This document shows, piece by piece, positions 1 to 6,174 of a DNA stretch of 9,680 nt (position 1 is the stretch's first letter; each line of letters opens with the position of its first letter). Origin of the DNA: JAJXWB01 sp039808645 (GTDB taxonomy: Bacteria; Pseudomonadota; Alphaproteobacteria; Rhizobiales; Beijerinckiaceae); the NCBI GenBank assembly GCA_039808645.1, contig JBDHTL010000133.1, positions 1-9,680 on the forward strand, read 5' to 3'. Under the pieces are notes generated by a model. The model was not told where the DNA came from and did no database searches. It saw nothing but the letters and a program-made list of their open reading frames with translations. A program made the translations under genes and the position numbers.

Positions 1-783
1 GCGCTCTATTTCGGCATCGGCGCCTATGCGACGCTGCTGCTGTTCACCAAGTTCGGCGTGCTGCCGTGGTTCGGCATGGTCGCGGGCGGAATCGTCGCGG
101 CGCTGGTGGCGGCGGCGGTCGGCTATCCCTGTTTCCGGCTCAAGGGCCATTATTTCGTCATCGCAACCATCGTGATCGCGGAAGCGGGCCTGCTGCTCGT
201 GCTGAACTGGGACTATGCGGGCGCCGCCATGGGCATCGAAGTTCCCGTGCGCGGCGACAGCTGGGCGAAATTCCAGTTCGCGCGCTCCAAGCTGCCGTAC
301 TTCTACTTCGCGCTCGGCCTCGCCTTCGTCGCCTGGCTGGTGACCTGGACAATCGAGGATTCGCGCTGGGGCTATTGGTGGCGCGCGGTGAAGGACAATG
401 CGGAAGCCGCCGAAAGCCTCGGCGTCGTCGTGTTCCGCTCGAAGATGGCGGCGGCCGCGGTATCCGCCTTCCTGACCGCTGTCGGCGGCGGCTTCTATGC
501 GCAATTCGTGTCCTACATCGATCCCGAAAGCGTGATGAGCTTCCAGTTCTCGCTGCTGATGGCGCTGCCGGCCGTGCTCGGCGGCATCGGCACGCTGTGG
601 GGGCCGGCGGTCGGCGCCGCCATCCTCATTCCGATCACCGAAGTCACGCGCTCCTATGCGGGCGGCACGGGCAAGGGCTTCGATCTGATCGTCTACGGCC
701 TGCTCGTCATGGGCATCGCGCTCGGACGGCCCGAAGGCATCGTCGGCGCGCTCGCCGCGCGCAAGCGGGCGAGAGCCGCATGA
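1..783 (+). CDS. livM: Branched-chain amino acid-type ABC transporter permease LivM (5' truncated by window)
   Basis: Inner-membrane permease of a HAAT-family ABC importer. It would pair with a LivH permease and the LivG/LivF ATPases encoded next to it. The reading frame is open from base 1, so the true start lies outside the window. The first visible residues (ALYFGIGAYA) match the FGIGAYA motif near the N-terminal third of LivH/LivM permeases, so roughly 50-70 residues are missing. The visible 260 residues hold several hydrophobic segments. A cytoplasmic loop contains RWGYWWRAVKDNAEAAESLG, close to the family's conserved R-A-(I/V)-(K/R)-(D/E)-N-E-x-A-A-x-x-x-G coupling loop. This is followed by the G-G-F-Y-A and P-A-V-L-G-G-I-G-T-L-W-G-P segments typical of LivM. 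The stop overlaps the livG start (ATGA). What the transporter carries cannot be read from the permease; the downstream pxp genes hint at 5-oxoproline or a related amide. Confidence 0.93.
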   Translation, partial: ALYFGIGAYATLLLFTKFGVLPWFGMVAGGIVAALVAAAVGYPCFRLKGHYFVIATIVIAEAGLLLVLNWDYAGAAMGIEVPVRGDSWAKFQFARSKLPYFYFALGLAFVAWLVTWTIEDSRWGYWWRAVKDNAEAAESLGVVVFRSKMAAAAVSAFLTAVGGGFYAQFVSYIDPESVMSFQFSLLMALPAVLGGIGTLWGPAVGAAILIPITEVTRSYAGGTGKGFDLIVYGLLVMGIALGRPEGIVGALAARKRARAA

Positions 784-1514
784 GCGCGCTGCTCGAAGTC
801 CGCGATCTCACGCAGCGCTTCGGCGGGCTCGTCGCCAACGCCGACGTATCGGTCGAGGTGCGCGCCGGCGAAATCCTGGGGCTGATCGGACCGAACGGCG
901 CGGGCAAATCGACGCTGTTCAACGCCATCGCCGGCGTGCGCAGGCCGACGCAGGGACGCGTCGTCTTCGAAGGCCGGGATGTCACCGACCTCGGCGCGCC
1001 GGAACGCTGCGCGCTCGGCATCGCGCGCACGTTTCAGGTGGTCAAGAGCTTCGAGACGATGAGCGTCGTCGAGAATGTCATGGTCGGCGCCTTCCAGCGC
1101 ACGTCATCGTCGCGTGAGGCGCGCGAGAAAGCGCGCAAGGTTCTGGATTTCACCGGCCTCGGCGCCCGCGAAAATGCGATGGCGCAGGAGCTGACGCCGC
1201 CGGAAAAGCGCCGGCTCGAAGTCGCGCGCGCGCTGGCGACGGAACCGAAGCTGCTGCTGCTCGACGAGGCGATGACCGGCCTCACGCCGGCCGAGGCGCG
1301 GCAGGGCGTCGAACTCGTGCGCACGATCCGCGAGCGCGGCGTCACCATCGTCATGGTCGAGCATGTCATGGAAATCGTCATGCCGCTGGTCGATCGCGCC
1401 ATCGTGCTCGATCTCGGCCGCGTGATCGCGGAAGGCAAGCCTGCCGACATCGTGCGCGACGAGCGCGTCATCACGGCCTATCTCGGGGAGCGTCACCGTG
1501 CTCGCGACGCGTGA
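780..1514 (+). CDS. livG: Branched-chain amino acid-type ABC transporter ATP-binding protein LivG
   Basis: Cytoplasmic ATPase of the HAAT importer, 244 residues. Visible motifs are Walker A GPNGAGKST (residues 37-45), Q-loop Q86 in RTFQVV, Walker B LLLLDE (158-163) with catalytic E163, and the switch histidine H195 in VMVEH. The ABC signature is not LSGGQ: the equivalent stretch reads LTPPEKRRLEVARA (138-151). The residue after the Walker B glutamate is Ala rather than the usual Pro. LivG proteins often have a loose signature, so it is probably functional. The ATG at 780 overlaps the livM stop by four bases and is preceded by a purine-rich stretch, indicating translational coupling; much longer upstream readings in this frame lie over livM and are spurious. 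At about 244 residues it is close to the usual LivG length of around 255. Confidence 0.93.
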   Translation: MSALLEVRDLTQRFGGLVANADVSVEVRAGEILGLIGPNGAGKSTLFNAIAGVRRPTQGRVVFEGRDVTDLGAPERCALGIARTFQVVKSFETMSVVENVMVGAFQRTSSSREAREKARKVLDFTGLGARENAMAQELTPPEKRRLEVARALATEPKLLLLDEAMTGLTPAEARQGVELVRTIRERGVTIVMVEHVMEIVMPLVDRAIVLDLGRVIAEGKPADIVRDERVITAYLGERHRARDA

Positions 1515-2202
1515 TCTCTCCACGAGTTACGGCGGGCTGATCGCGCTGTCGAACGCGTCCATCGAGGTGCGGCAGGGCGAGATCGTCTGCGTCGCCGGCG
1601 CGAACGGCGCCGGCAAGTCGACGCTGCTCAAGTCGATCGTCGGCATGGAGCGCCCAAGCGGCGGCGCGGTCGAATTTCTGGGCGAGCGCATCGACGGTCT
1701 CGCGCCGCATCTCGTGACGAAGCGCGGCATCGCCTATGTGCCGGAAAACCGCCGCCTGTTTCCGCGCCTCTCGGTGGCCGACAATCTGCGGCTCGGCTCC
1801 TACCTCTTCCGTGGCGAGAAGGATCGCGAGGCGCCGCTGGAAACCGTCATGACGCTGTTTCCGCGCCTCGGCGAGCGCCTGGCGCAGCGCGCCGAAACCT
1901 TGTCGGGCGGCGAACAGCAGATGCTCGCCATCGGCCGCGCGCTGATGACGCGGCCGAAGCTGCTGATGCTGGACGAGCCCTCGCAGGGCATCATGCCGAA
2001 ACTGGTCGACGAAATCTTCGTCGCCGTCTCCGCCATCCGCAAGGCGGGCACGACGGTTCTGATCGTCGAGCAGCGGCTGACCGAATGTCTGGAGATCGCC
2101 GACCGGGCCTATGTGCTGCAGACCGGACGCGTGACCATGAGCGGCACGGCGGCGGAGATCGCCGGCAATGCTGAGGTGCGCAAGGCGTATCTGGGGTTGT
2201 AA
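1498..2202 (+). CDS. livF: Branched-chain amino acid-type ABC transporter ATP-binding protein LivF
   Basis: Second cytoplasmic ATPase of the HAAT importer, 234 residues, a normal length for LivF. Motifs are Walker A GANGAGKST (34-42), a canonical signature LSGGEQQ (135-141) and Walker B LLMLDEPSQG (155-164). At the switch position the sequence reads VEQ instead of the histidine of most ABC ATPases; this is typical of LivF, where VEQN is common. VPENRRLFPRLSV (81-93) matches the LivF region with a P-E-x-R-x-(L/I)-F-P core. I chose the GTG at 1498 because GGGGAG lies seven bases upstream and the protein then starts directly at the first beta strand. The gene overlaps the 3' end of livG by 17 bases. 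A palindromic repeat follows immediately, so transcription may be reduced before pxpA. Confidence 0.93.
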   Translation: MLATRDLSTSYGGLIALSNASIEVRQGEIVCVAGANGAGKSTLLKSIVGMERPSGGAVEFLGERIDGLAPHLVTKRGIAYVPENRRLFPRLSVADNLRLGSYLFRGEKDREAPLETVMTLFPRLGERLAQRAETLSGGEQQMLAIGRALMTRPKLLMLDEPSQGIMPKLVDEIFVAVSAIRKAGTTVLIVEQRLTECLEIADRAYVLQTGRVTMSGTAAEIAGNAEVRKAYLGL

Positions 2203-2206
2203 GGGT

Positions 2207-2297
2207 GTCGTCCCGGACGGCCGAAGGCCGATCCGGGATCCAGACTCCCGCCTTTGCTCTGGATCCCGGCTCTCCGCTTCGCTTCGGCCGGGATGAC
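2207..2297. repeat. Imperfect palindromic intergenic repeat between livF and pxpA
   Basis: Almost the whole livF-pxpA gap is one imperfect inverted repeat. The core is a perfect 12-base stem, CCGGGATCCAGA at 2233-2244 pairing with TCTGGATCCCGG at 2258-2269, around a 13-base loop. The outer arms (GTCGTCCCGG at 2207 and CCGGGATGAC ending at 2297) also pair with one mismatch, with GGCCGAAGGCC-type sequence between. This layout, with outer GTCxTCCCGG and inner GGGATCCAGA, is familiar from dispersed repeats in Hyphomicrobiales genomes. As RNA it would form a strong hairpin and could act as a partial terminator or stabilise the livF 3' end. No T-tract follows, so a classical Rho-independent terminator is not supported. 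Confidence 0.85.
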
Positions 2298-2317
2298 AAT
2301 TCGGGACGTGAAAGCCA

Positions 2318-3082
2318 ATGCCTACAGTCGATCTCAATTCCGACATAGCCGAAGGCTTCGGCGCCTATAGCTGCGGCGACGACGAGGCCATGCTCGGCAT
2401 CGTCACGTCCTGCAATGTCGCATGCGGTTTTCATGCCGGCGATCCCGAGATCATGGCGCGCACGTTTGCGAGCGCGAAGCAGAAAGGCGTCGTTTGCGGG
2501 GCGCATCCGGGCTTTCCGGATCTGTGGGGTTTCGGACGCAGGCGCATTCCGTTCTCGACCGGCGAGATCGAGCGGCTCGTCGCCTATCAGGTCGGCGCCG
2601 CGCAGGCGCTGGCGACTTATGCGGGCACGAAGATCGCATATGTGAAATGCCACGGCGCGCTCGGCAATCTCTGCGAGGTCGATCGCCCCGCGGCCGAGGC
2701 CGTGGGCCGCGCGATCAGGGCGGTCGATCCGAAGCTCGTCTGGCTGACGATCGCCGCCGGCGAACAGGTGCGCGCGGCCGACGCGGTCGGCCTGCGCGGC
2801 GTCGCGGAGATCTTTGCCGATCGCGGCTATACGGAGGAGGGCCATCTCATTCCACGCGGACAACCCGGCGCGATGATCCTCGACCCCGACGAGGCGGCGG
2901 CGCGCATGGTGGAGATGGTGAAGGAAGGCGCGATCGTCACGGCCAGCGGCAAGCGCATCGCCACCGCCATCGGCTCGATCTGCGTGCACGGCGACAGCGC
3001 CCATGCGGTGGAAAGCGCGCGGCGGGTGCGCGCGGCGCTGGAGGCCGCGGGGGTGAGCGTGCGCGCGTTCGCGGCGGGGTGA
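2318..3082 (+). CDS. pxpA: 5-oxoprolinase subunit PxpA (LamB/YcsF family)
   Basis: PxpA with PxpB and PxpC forms the prokaryotic ATP-dependent 5-oxoprolinase, which opens 5-oxoproline (pyroglutamate) to glutamate in the cytoplasm. The 254 residues match the usual family length. Family motifs are DLNSDIAEGFG (5-15), GDDEAML (20-26), VTSCNVACGFHAGDP (29-43), GAHPGFPDLWGFGRR (61-75), EIFADRGYTEEGHLIPRGQPG (164-184) and ICVHGDS (221-227). One motif deviates: the stretch usually reading VKPHGALYN is VKCHGALGN here (109-117), with Cys for Pro and Gly for Tyr. The start ATG gives the correct N-terminus (MPTVDLNSD); upstream only a weak purine stretch (GTGAAAG) is seen, so initiation may be modest. 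It lies 115 bases after livF on the same strand, separated by a palindromic repeat. An unusual substrate within the family is possible. Confidence 0.9.
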   Translation: MPTVDLNSDIAEGFGAYSCGDDEAMLGIVTSCNVACGFHAGDPEIMARTFASAKQKGVVCGAHPGFPDLWGFGRRRIPFSTGEIERLVAYQVGAAQALATYAGTKIAYVKCHGALGNLCEVDRPAAEAVGRAIRAVDPKLVWLTIAAGEQVRAADAVGLRGVAEIFADRGYTEEGHLIPRGQPGAMILDPDEAAARMVEMVKEGAIVTASGKRIATAIGSICVHGDSAHAVESARRVRAALEAAGVSVRAFAAG

Positions 3083-3111
3083 GGATGGCGAGGATCGAAG
3101 CCGCGCCCCTA

Positions 3112-3252
3112 CCTCCCCTTCATGGGGAGGTCGCCTCGCGCAGCAAGGCGGGTGGGGCCCCAAACGACCTGGCGATGTGCTTGCAGCACTTGCGCAGCGG
3201 CTCGGGCCCCACCCGTCGCGCTTCGCGCGACACCCTCCCCATGAAGGGGAGG
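3112..3252. repeat. Long inverted repeat between pxpA and pxpB
   Basis: The left arm begins CCTCCCCTTCATGGGGAGG (3112-3130) and runs through GGTGGGGCCCC (about 3151-3161). The right arm runs from GGGCCCCACCCGTCGCGC (from 3204) to ATGAAGGGGAGG (3241-3252). The outer 16 bases or so pair almost perfectly and the inner GGTGGGGCCC / GGGCCCCACC parts also pair. Each arm carries a smaller self-complementary piece (CTCCCC...GGGGAG on the left, GTCGCGC-TTC-GCGCGAC on the right). The element fills most of the 183-base gap between pxpA and pxpB and resembles dispersed Hyphomicrobiales repeats of the CTCCCC...GGTGGGG type. Its last bases run straight into the pxpB Shine-Dalgarno sequence. Folding of the mRNA could therefore affect pxpB translation. 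Confidence 0.85.
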
Positions 3253-3257
3253 GAGGG
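3251..3257 (+). promoter_or_regulatory. pxpB ribosome binding site abutting the repeat
   Basis: GGGAGGG lies eight bases before the pxpB ATG at 3266 and is its only good Shine-Dalgarno match. Its first two bases are also the last bases of the long inverted repeat, so the site would be partly drawn into the stem if the repeat folds in the transcript. That pxpB expression depends on this folding is inference. Confidence 0.6.
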
Positions 3258-3265
3258 CGCCCGCG

Positions 3266-3994
3266 ATGTCTGATCCCTCTTACCGCCTGCTTAACGCCGG
3301 CGAGCGCGCGCTCGTCGTGGAATTCGGCGCGACCGTCGATCCGGCGATCAACGGCCAGGTGCTGGCGCTCGACGCCGCTTTCGTCGCTGCCGATGTCGCG
3401 GGCGTGCGCGAGACCGTGCCGACCTATCGCTCGCTGATGATCCACTACGATCCGCTCGTCATCTCGCGCGAAAACCTCGTCGCGCGCATCGCGGCTTTCG
3501 AGGCCGCGCATCCCCAAGCGCCGGCGCCGCGGGCGCGCTGGACGTTTCCGTGCTGCTACGATCCGGCGATCGCCGAAGACATTGCCGAACTCGCGGCGCT
3601 GGTGAAACTCGACGTTGCTCAGGTAGCGGAAATTCACGCGAGCGGCGCCTATCGCGCCTACATGTATGGTTTTGCGCCGGGCTATTGCTACCTCGGCGGC
3701 CTGCCGCGGGAGCTCGCGGTTTCGCGTCGCGCGACGGTGCGCGGGCCGACGCCCGAGAACGCCGTGCTCGTCGGCGGCGGCCTGTCGCTGGTCGCGACCT
3801 TCTCCATGCCGACGGGCTGGTATGTCGCGGGCCGCACGCCCGAGCGCATGTTCGCGCCGCATCGCGCGCGACCCTTCCTGGTCGATGTCGGCGACGAATT
3901 GCGCTTCGAGCCGATCGACGCGCAGACTTTCGCCGCGCTCGATTCTCGCGCGAAAAGCGGAGAGACGGTCGCGCGGCGCGAGGCGCTGGCATGA
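3266..3994 (+). CDS. pxpB: 5-oxoprolinase subunit PxpB (KipI/allophanate hydrolase subunit 1 family), divergent
   Basis: Cytoplasmic partner of PxpC in the 5-oxoprolinase complex, related to Bacillus KipI and to the first half of allophanate hydrolase domains. It has 242 residues, about the family length. Recognisable features are the N-terminal GERALVVEFG (12-21), the PTYRSLMIHYDP segment (52-63), H124 in EIHASGAY, GFAPGYCYLGGL (135-146) and GW...GRTP (184-192). Several usually conserved positions differ: the motif is normally GFxPGFPYLGGL, and the following loop, normally PRxxVPAGSVxIxGxQTGIYP, reads RGPTPENAVLVGGGLSLVATF here. The protein belongs to the family but to a divergent branch. 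The start is set by the GGGAGGG site eight bases upstream. The stop overlaps pxpC (ATGA), so the two are translationally coupled. Alternative: a KipI-like or amidohydrolase partner of different substrate range. Confidence 0.86.
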   Translation: MSDPSYRLLNAGERALVVEFGATVDPAINGQVLALDAAFVAADVAGVRETVPTYRSLMIHYDPLVISRENLVARIAAFEAAHPQAPAPRARWTFPCCYDPAIAEDIAELAALVKLDVAQVAEIHASGAYRAYMYGFAPGYCYLGGLPRELAVSRRATVRGPTPENAVLVGGGLSLVATFSMPTGWYVAGRTPERMFAPHRARPFLVDVGDELRFEPIDAQTFAALDSRAKSGETVARREALA

Positions 3995-5001
3995 GCGCGG
4001 TTCTGCGCGTCGTTCATGCCGGTCCGGGCGTCACGCTGCAGGATTCCGGCCGCTGGGGCTATCTGCGCTACGGCGTCACGCAGGCCGGCCCGATGGACGT
4101 TCTCGCGCACGAATTCGCCAACCGCATGGCGGGCAACGCGCCGGGCGCGGCGGCGATCGAGGTTTCCGTCGGCGGGCTTGATGTCGTGGTCGAGGAGACG
4201 GCGCTGGAGATCGCCGTCGTCGCGCCGGGTTTTCGCGTATCCGGCGCCGGCGCGGGCCTGCCCTCGTCCTGCCTCGTCACGCTGGCGCCCGGCGAAAAGC
4301 TCTCGCTCCGCGCCGGCGAAAGCGGCGCATGGGCCTATCTCGCGCCGGCCGGGCGCATCGAGGCGGAGCCGGAACTCGGCTCGCTGTCCATGCATGTGCG
4401 CACCGGCGTCGGCGGCGTGGGATTGAAGGCCGGCGACAGGCTGGCGATCGCCGAACCACGCGGGGAAATCGCCGCGCCCCGCGCGCTCGCTGATTTTCGT
4501 GCGGCGACCGATGCGCCGATCCGCATCGTCGCCGGGCCGCAGGACGATTATTTCGACGCCGCCGTGTTCGAGCGCTTCCTGACAGGACCGTGGCGGGTCG
4601 CGGCGCGCAGCGATCGCATGGCCTATGCGCTCGAAGGGCCGCGCCTCGACCATGCGCAAGGTTTCAACATCGTTTCGGACGGCATCGTGTTCGGCGCGAT
4701 CCAGATTCCCGGCGACGGCTGGCCGTTCGTGCAGATGGCCGACCGCGCGCCGACCGGCGGCTATCCGAAGATCGCCACCGTGATCGCCGCCGATCTCGGC
4801 CGGCTCGCGCAGATGCGGCCGGGGGCGTCGCTGCGCTTTGCCGCCGTGACGGTCGAAGAGGCGGTGGACGCGTGGCGGCAGGCGCGGGCGGCGATGGAGG
4901 CGGCGGGAATCGCGCCGGGCCTCGGCGGTCTGTCGAGCGAGGCGCTGCTCGCGCGCAACCTCGTCGGTGGCGTCGTCTCCGCGCACGGCTGGCCTGACTA
5001 G
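3991..5001 (+). CDS. pxpC: 5-oxoprolinase subunit PxpC (biotin-dependent carboxyltransferase/KipA family)
   Basis: Second component of the PxpBC pair, homologous to KipA and to allophanate hydrolase subunit 2; 336 residues, a normal length. Family motifs are clear: TLQDSGRWGY...YGVTQAGPMD (15-36), AIEVSVGG (55-62), GPQDDYF (182-188), SDRMAYALEGP (207-217), and the strongly conserved C-terminal block IVSDGIVFGAIQIPGDGWP (227-245) with GGYPKIATVIAADL (256-269). Unlike PxpA and PxpB, this subunit looks standard. The ATG at 3991 overlaps the pxpB stop by four bases, with GAGG seven bases upstream. Despite its Pfam family name it contains no biotin-carboxylase or biotinyl domain, so urea carboxylase is not supported. 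It is the last gene of the liv-pxp run; a CtrA-like box follows eight bases after the stop. Confidence 0.93.
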   Translation: MSAVLRVVHAGPGVTLQDSGRWGYLRYGVTQAGPMDVLAHEFANRMAGNAPGAAAIEVSVGGLDVVVEETALEIAVVAPGFRVSGAGAGLPSSCLVTLAPGEKLSLRAGESGAWAYLAPAGRIEAEPELGSLSMHVRTGVGGVGLKAGDRLAIAEPRGEIAAPRALADFRAATDAPIRIVAGPQDDYFDAAVFERFLTGPWRVAARSDRMAYALEGPRLDHAQGFNIVSDGIVFGAIQIPGDGWPFVQMADRAPTGGYPKIATVIAADLGRLAQMRPGASLRFAAVTVEEAVDAWRQARAAMEAAGIAPGLGGLSSEALLARNLVGGVVSAHGWPD

Positions 5002-5008
5002 TCGTGCT

Positions 5009-5024
5009 TTAACAAGCCGTTAAC
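5009..5024 (+). promoter_or_regulatory. CtrA-type binding box TTAA-N7-TTAAC
   Basis: TTAA (5009-5012), a seven-base spacer, then TTAAC (5020-5024) is an exact match to the full CtrA consensus of alphaproteobacteria. It is in the short gap after pxpC, centred about 58 bases before the ATG chosen for the following membrane protein, a sensible place for a promoter element. The AT-rich box stands out against the surrounding GC-rich sequence. Whether CtrA binds and whether it activates or represses is inference. No clear -10 hexamer could be assigned with confidence. Confidence 0.65.
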
Positions 5025-5074
5025 CATAGATCGCGAAAGTGGGCCGCTGGGATCAACGAGAGCGCGGCGCCGCC

Positions 5075-6160
5075 ATGGCCGAACCGGATACCGCGAAAAT
5101 CAACGCCGTCGATCGGCAAACCGACAGCGCCGGAGGCGTCGCGGGCGACGCGGCGCTGAAAGCGATCGCGCATCTGCAGCAGGTGGCCGAGACATTGGCC
5201 TCCGACGCTGCAAAACTCGCCGAAAGTAAGCCCGAGAGCCCGGCGCAGAACGCCGACCCTCGCCCTGAGGAGCGCCTGGAAGGCGCGTCTCGAAGGGCGG
5301 CCGGATCCTGTGACTCCGAAAGGGGGTCCGGCACGTCGTTGACGGCGCCGGCTCGGCATGAGGGTTCGCAGGAGACGAAGGCGAAGAAGATTGCCGCCGA
5401 ACGCGCGGCTGAGGCGTCGAAGGCCACGGCCGTCGCCCCGCGGGGCGAGAATTGGCGCGCGCGCCTGCACGGCCGGTTCGAGCATGTCGCGTGGTCGCAG
5501 GCGGCGGCCGCCGCCGCGCTGACGCTGGCGGTCGCGGGCGGCGCCTATCTTGGGCTCATGGACTACCTCGATCGCAAGGAAACCCAGCGCATCGCCGCCG
5601 AGGAGGCGCTTCGTCATCCCTCGGAGACGCTCGCCGAGCGGGAGATGCGCGGCAAGATCGCGGAGCTCCAGCTCGAACTGCAGGGCATGCGCGGGCAGAT
5701 GAACAAGATCGCCGCGGATGCGCGTCTCGCGCAGACGCAGTCCGCCGCCGGCGCGGCCGCGTCGCAGGCGGTCGCGCGCGTCGAAAAGCTCGAGAAGGAA
5801 CTGGCGGCCAAGCTTGACGGCCAACTCGCCCGAGTCGAGCGGCTGGAGCGGATCGCGGCCGATCCGATCGTCACGTCATCGATCGGCAGGGACCAGAAGG
5901 GCCAGCCCACCTCGGCCGCCGGCGCGCCGGCGCCGGTTCGGCAGGGCCTGCGCACGCCCGACCCTTCGATGAAGCCGAACACGTTCGTGCTGCGCAGCGT
6001 CCGCAACGGGTTGGCGATGGTGCAGACCAGCCGCGGCATGCTCGAGGTCGGGCCGGGCGACGTCATCCCCGGCGTCGGCCGCGTGCGCGCCATCCGGCGG
6101 ATGGACGGACGCTGGGTGCTGGTGATGCACGACGGCTATATCGATCAGGAAGACGAGTGA
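5075..6160 (+). CDS. Single-pass membrane protein with coiled coil and conserved C-terminal domain, function unknown
   Basis: A 361-residue protein of no function I can name. Residues 1-130 are charged, Ala-rich and probably disordered. A hydrophobic segment at about 141-163 follows basic residues (RARLHGR), suggesting an N-in, C-out inner-membrane anchor. Residues 165-262 are heptad-like and predict a periplasmic coiled coil (AELQLELQGM, VEKLEKELAAKL). After a Pro/Ala-rich linker, residues 302-361 form a compact domain (FVLRSVRNGLAMVQ, EVGPGDVIPGVGRV, WVLVMHDGYI), a pattern I recall from uncharacterised Hyphomicrobiales membrane proteins. A palindromic repeat is inserted in frame at residues 62-86, which contain the protein's only cysteine (C79). 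I chose ATG 5075 over GTG 5039 because the GTG is only 14 bases after the CtrA-type box and has no ribosome binding site; the ATG's own site is weak. A role in envelope organisation or cell cycle is inference from topology and the box. Confidence 0.8.
   Translation: MAEPDTAKINAVDRQTDSAGGVAGDAALKAIAHLQQVAETLASDAAKLAESKPESPAQNADPRPEERLEGASRRAAGSCDSERGSGTSLTAPARHEGSQETKAKKIAAERAAEASKATAVAPRGENWRARLHGRFEHVAWSQAAAAAALTLAVAGGAYLGLMDYLDRKETQRIAAEEALRHPSETLAEREMRGKIAELQLELQGMRGQMNKIAADARLAQTQSAAGAAASQAVARVEKLEKELAAKLDGQLARVERLERIAADPIVTSSIGRDQKGQPTSAAGAPAPVRQGLRTPDPSMKPNTFVLRSVRNGLAMVQTSRGMLEVGPGDVIPGVGRVRAIRRMDGRWVLVMHDGYIDQEDE
5258..5332. repeat. Palindromic repeat inserted in frame inside a coding region
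   Basis: The first part (5258-5302) is an imperfect palindrome with arms CGCCCTGAGGAGCGCC and GGCGCGTCTCGAAGGGCG. It closely resembles the dispersed Hyphomicrobiales repeat with the CCTGAGGAGCGC...GCGTCTCGAAGG signature. A second small inverted repeat follows at once: GCCGGATCC (5300-5308) against GGTCCGGC (5325-5332). By these approximate borders the compound element is 75 bases, a multiple of three. It keeps the reading frame of the surrounding membrane-protein gene and encodes residues 62-86, a polar Arg/Glu/Gly/Ser-rich stretch. Its base pattern differs from the flanking codons, consistent with later insertion. Confidence 0.75.
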
Positions 6161-6174
6161 GGCCCGCTTCGCCG

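Noticed and set aside
3112..3252. CRISPR array or insertion-sequence ends
   Set aside because: There is one inverted pair, not a series of direct repeats with unique spacers, and no transposase or target-site duplication is seen.
1991..3862. A 623-codon open frame on the minus strand across livF, pxpA and pxpB
   Set aside because: It is antisense to three genes with clear family motifs, its translation is Arg/His/Ala-rich low-complexity sequence, and it crosses two repeats. Long antisense frames are expected in GC-rich coding DNA.
3688..4986. A 432-codon minus-strand open frame over pxpC
   Set aside because: It mirrors pxpC, whose conserved motifs are clear, and shows no domain of its own.
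3991..5001. Urea carboxylase or another biotin-dependent enzyme
   Set aside because: There is no biotin-carboxylase domain or biotin attachment motif. Separate A, B and C subunits with pxpA present fit 5-oxoprolinase.
5039..5074. GTG start for the coiled-coil membrane protein
   Set aside because: It is only 14 bases after the CtrA-type box, has no ribosome binding site, and adds an unremarkable leader; the ATG at 5075 is more plausible, though not certain.
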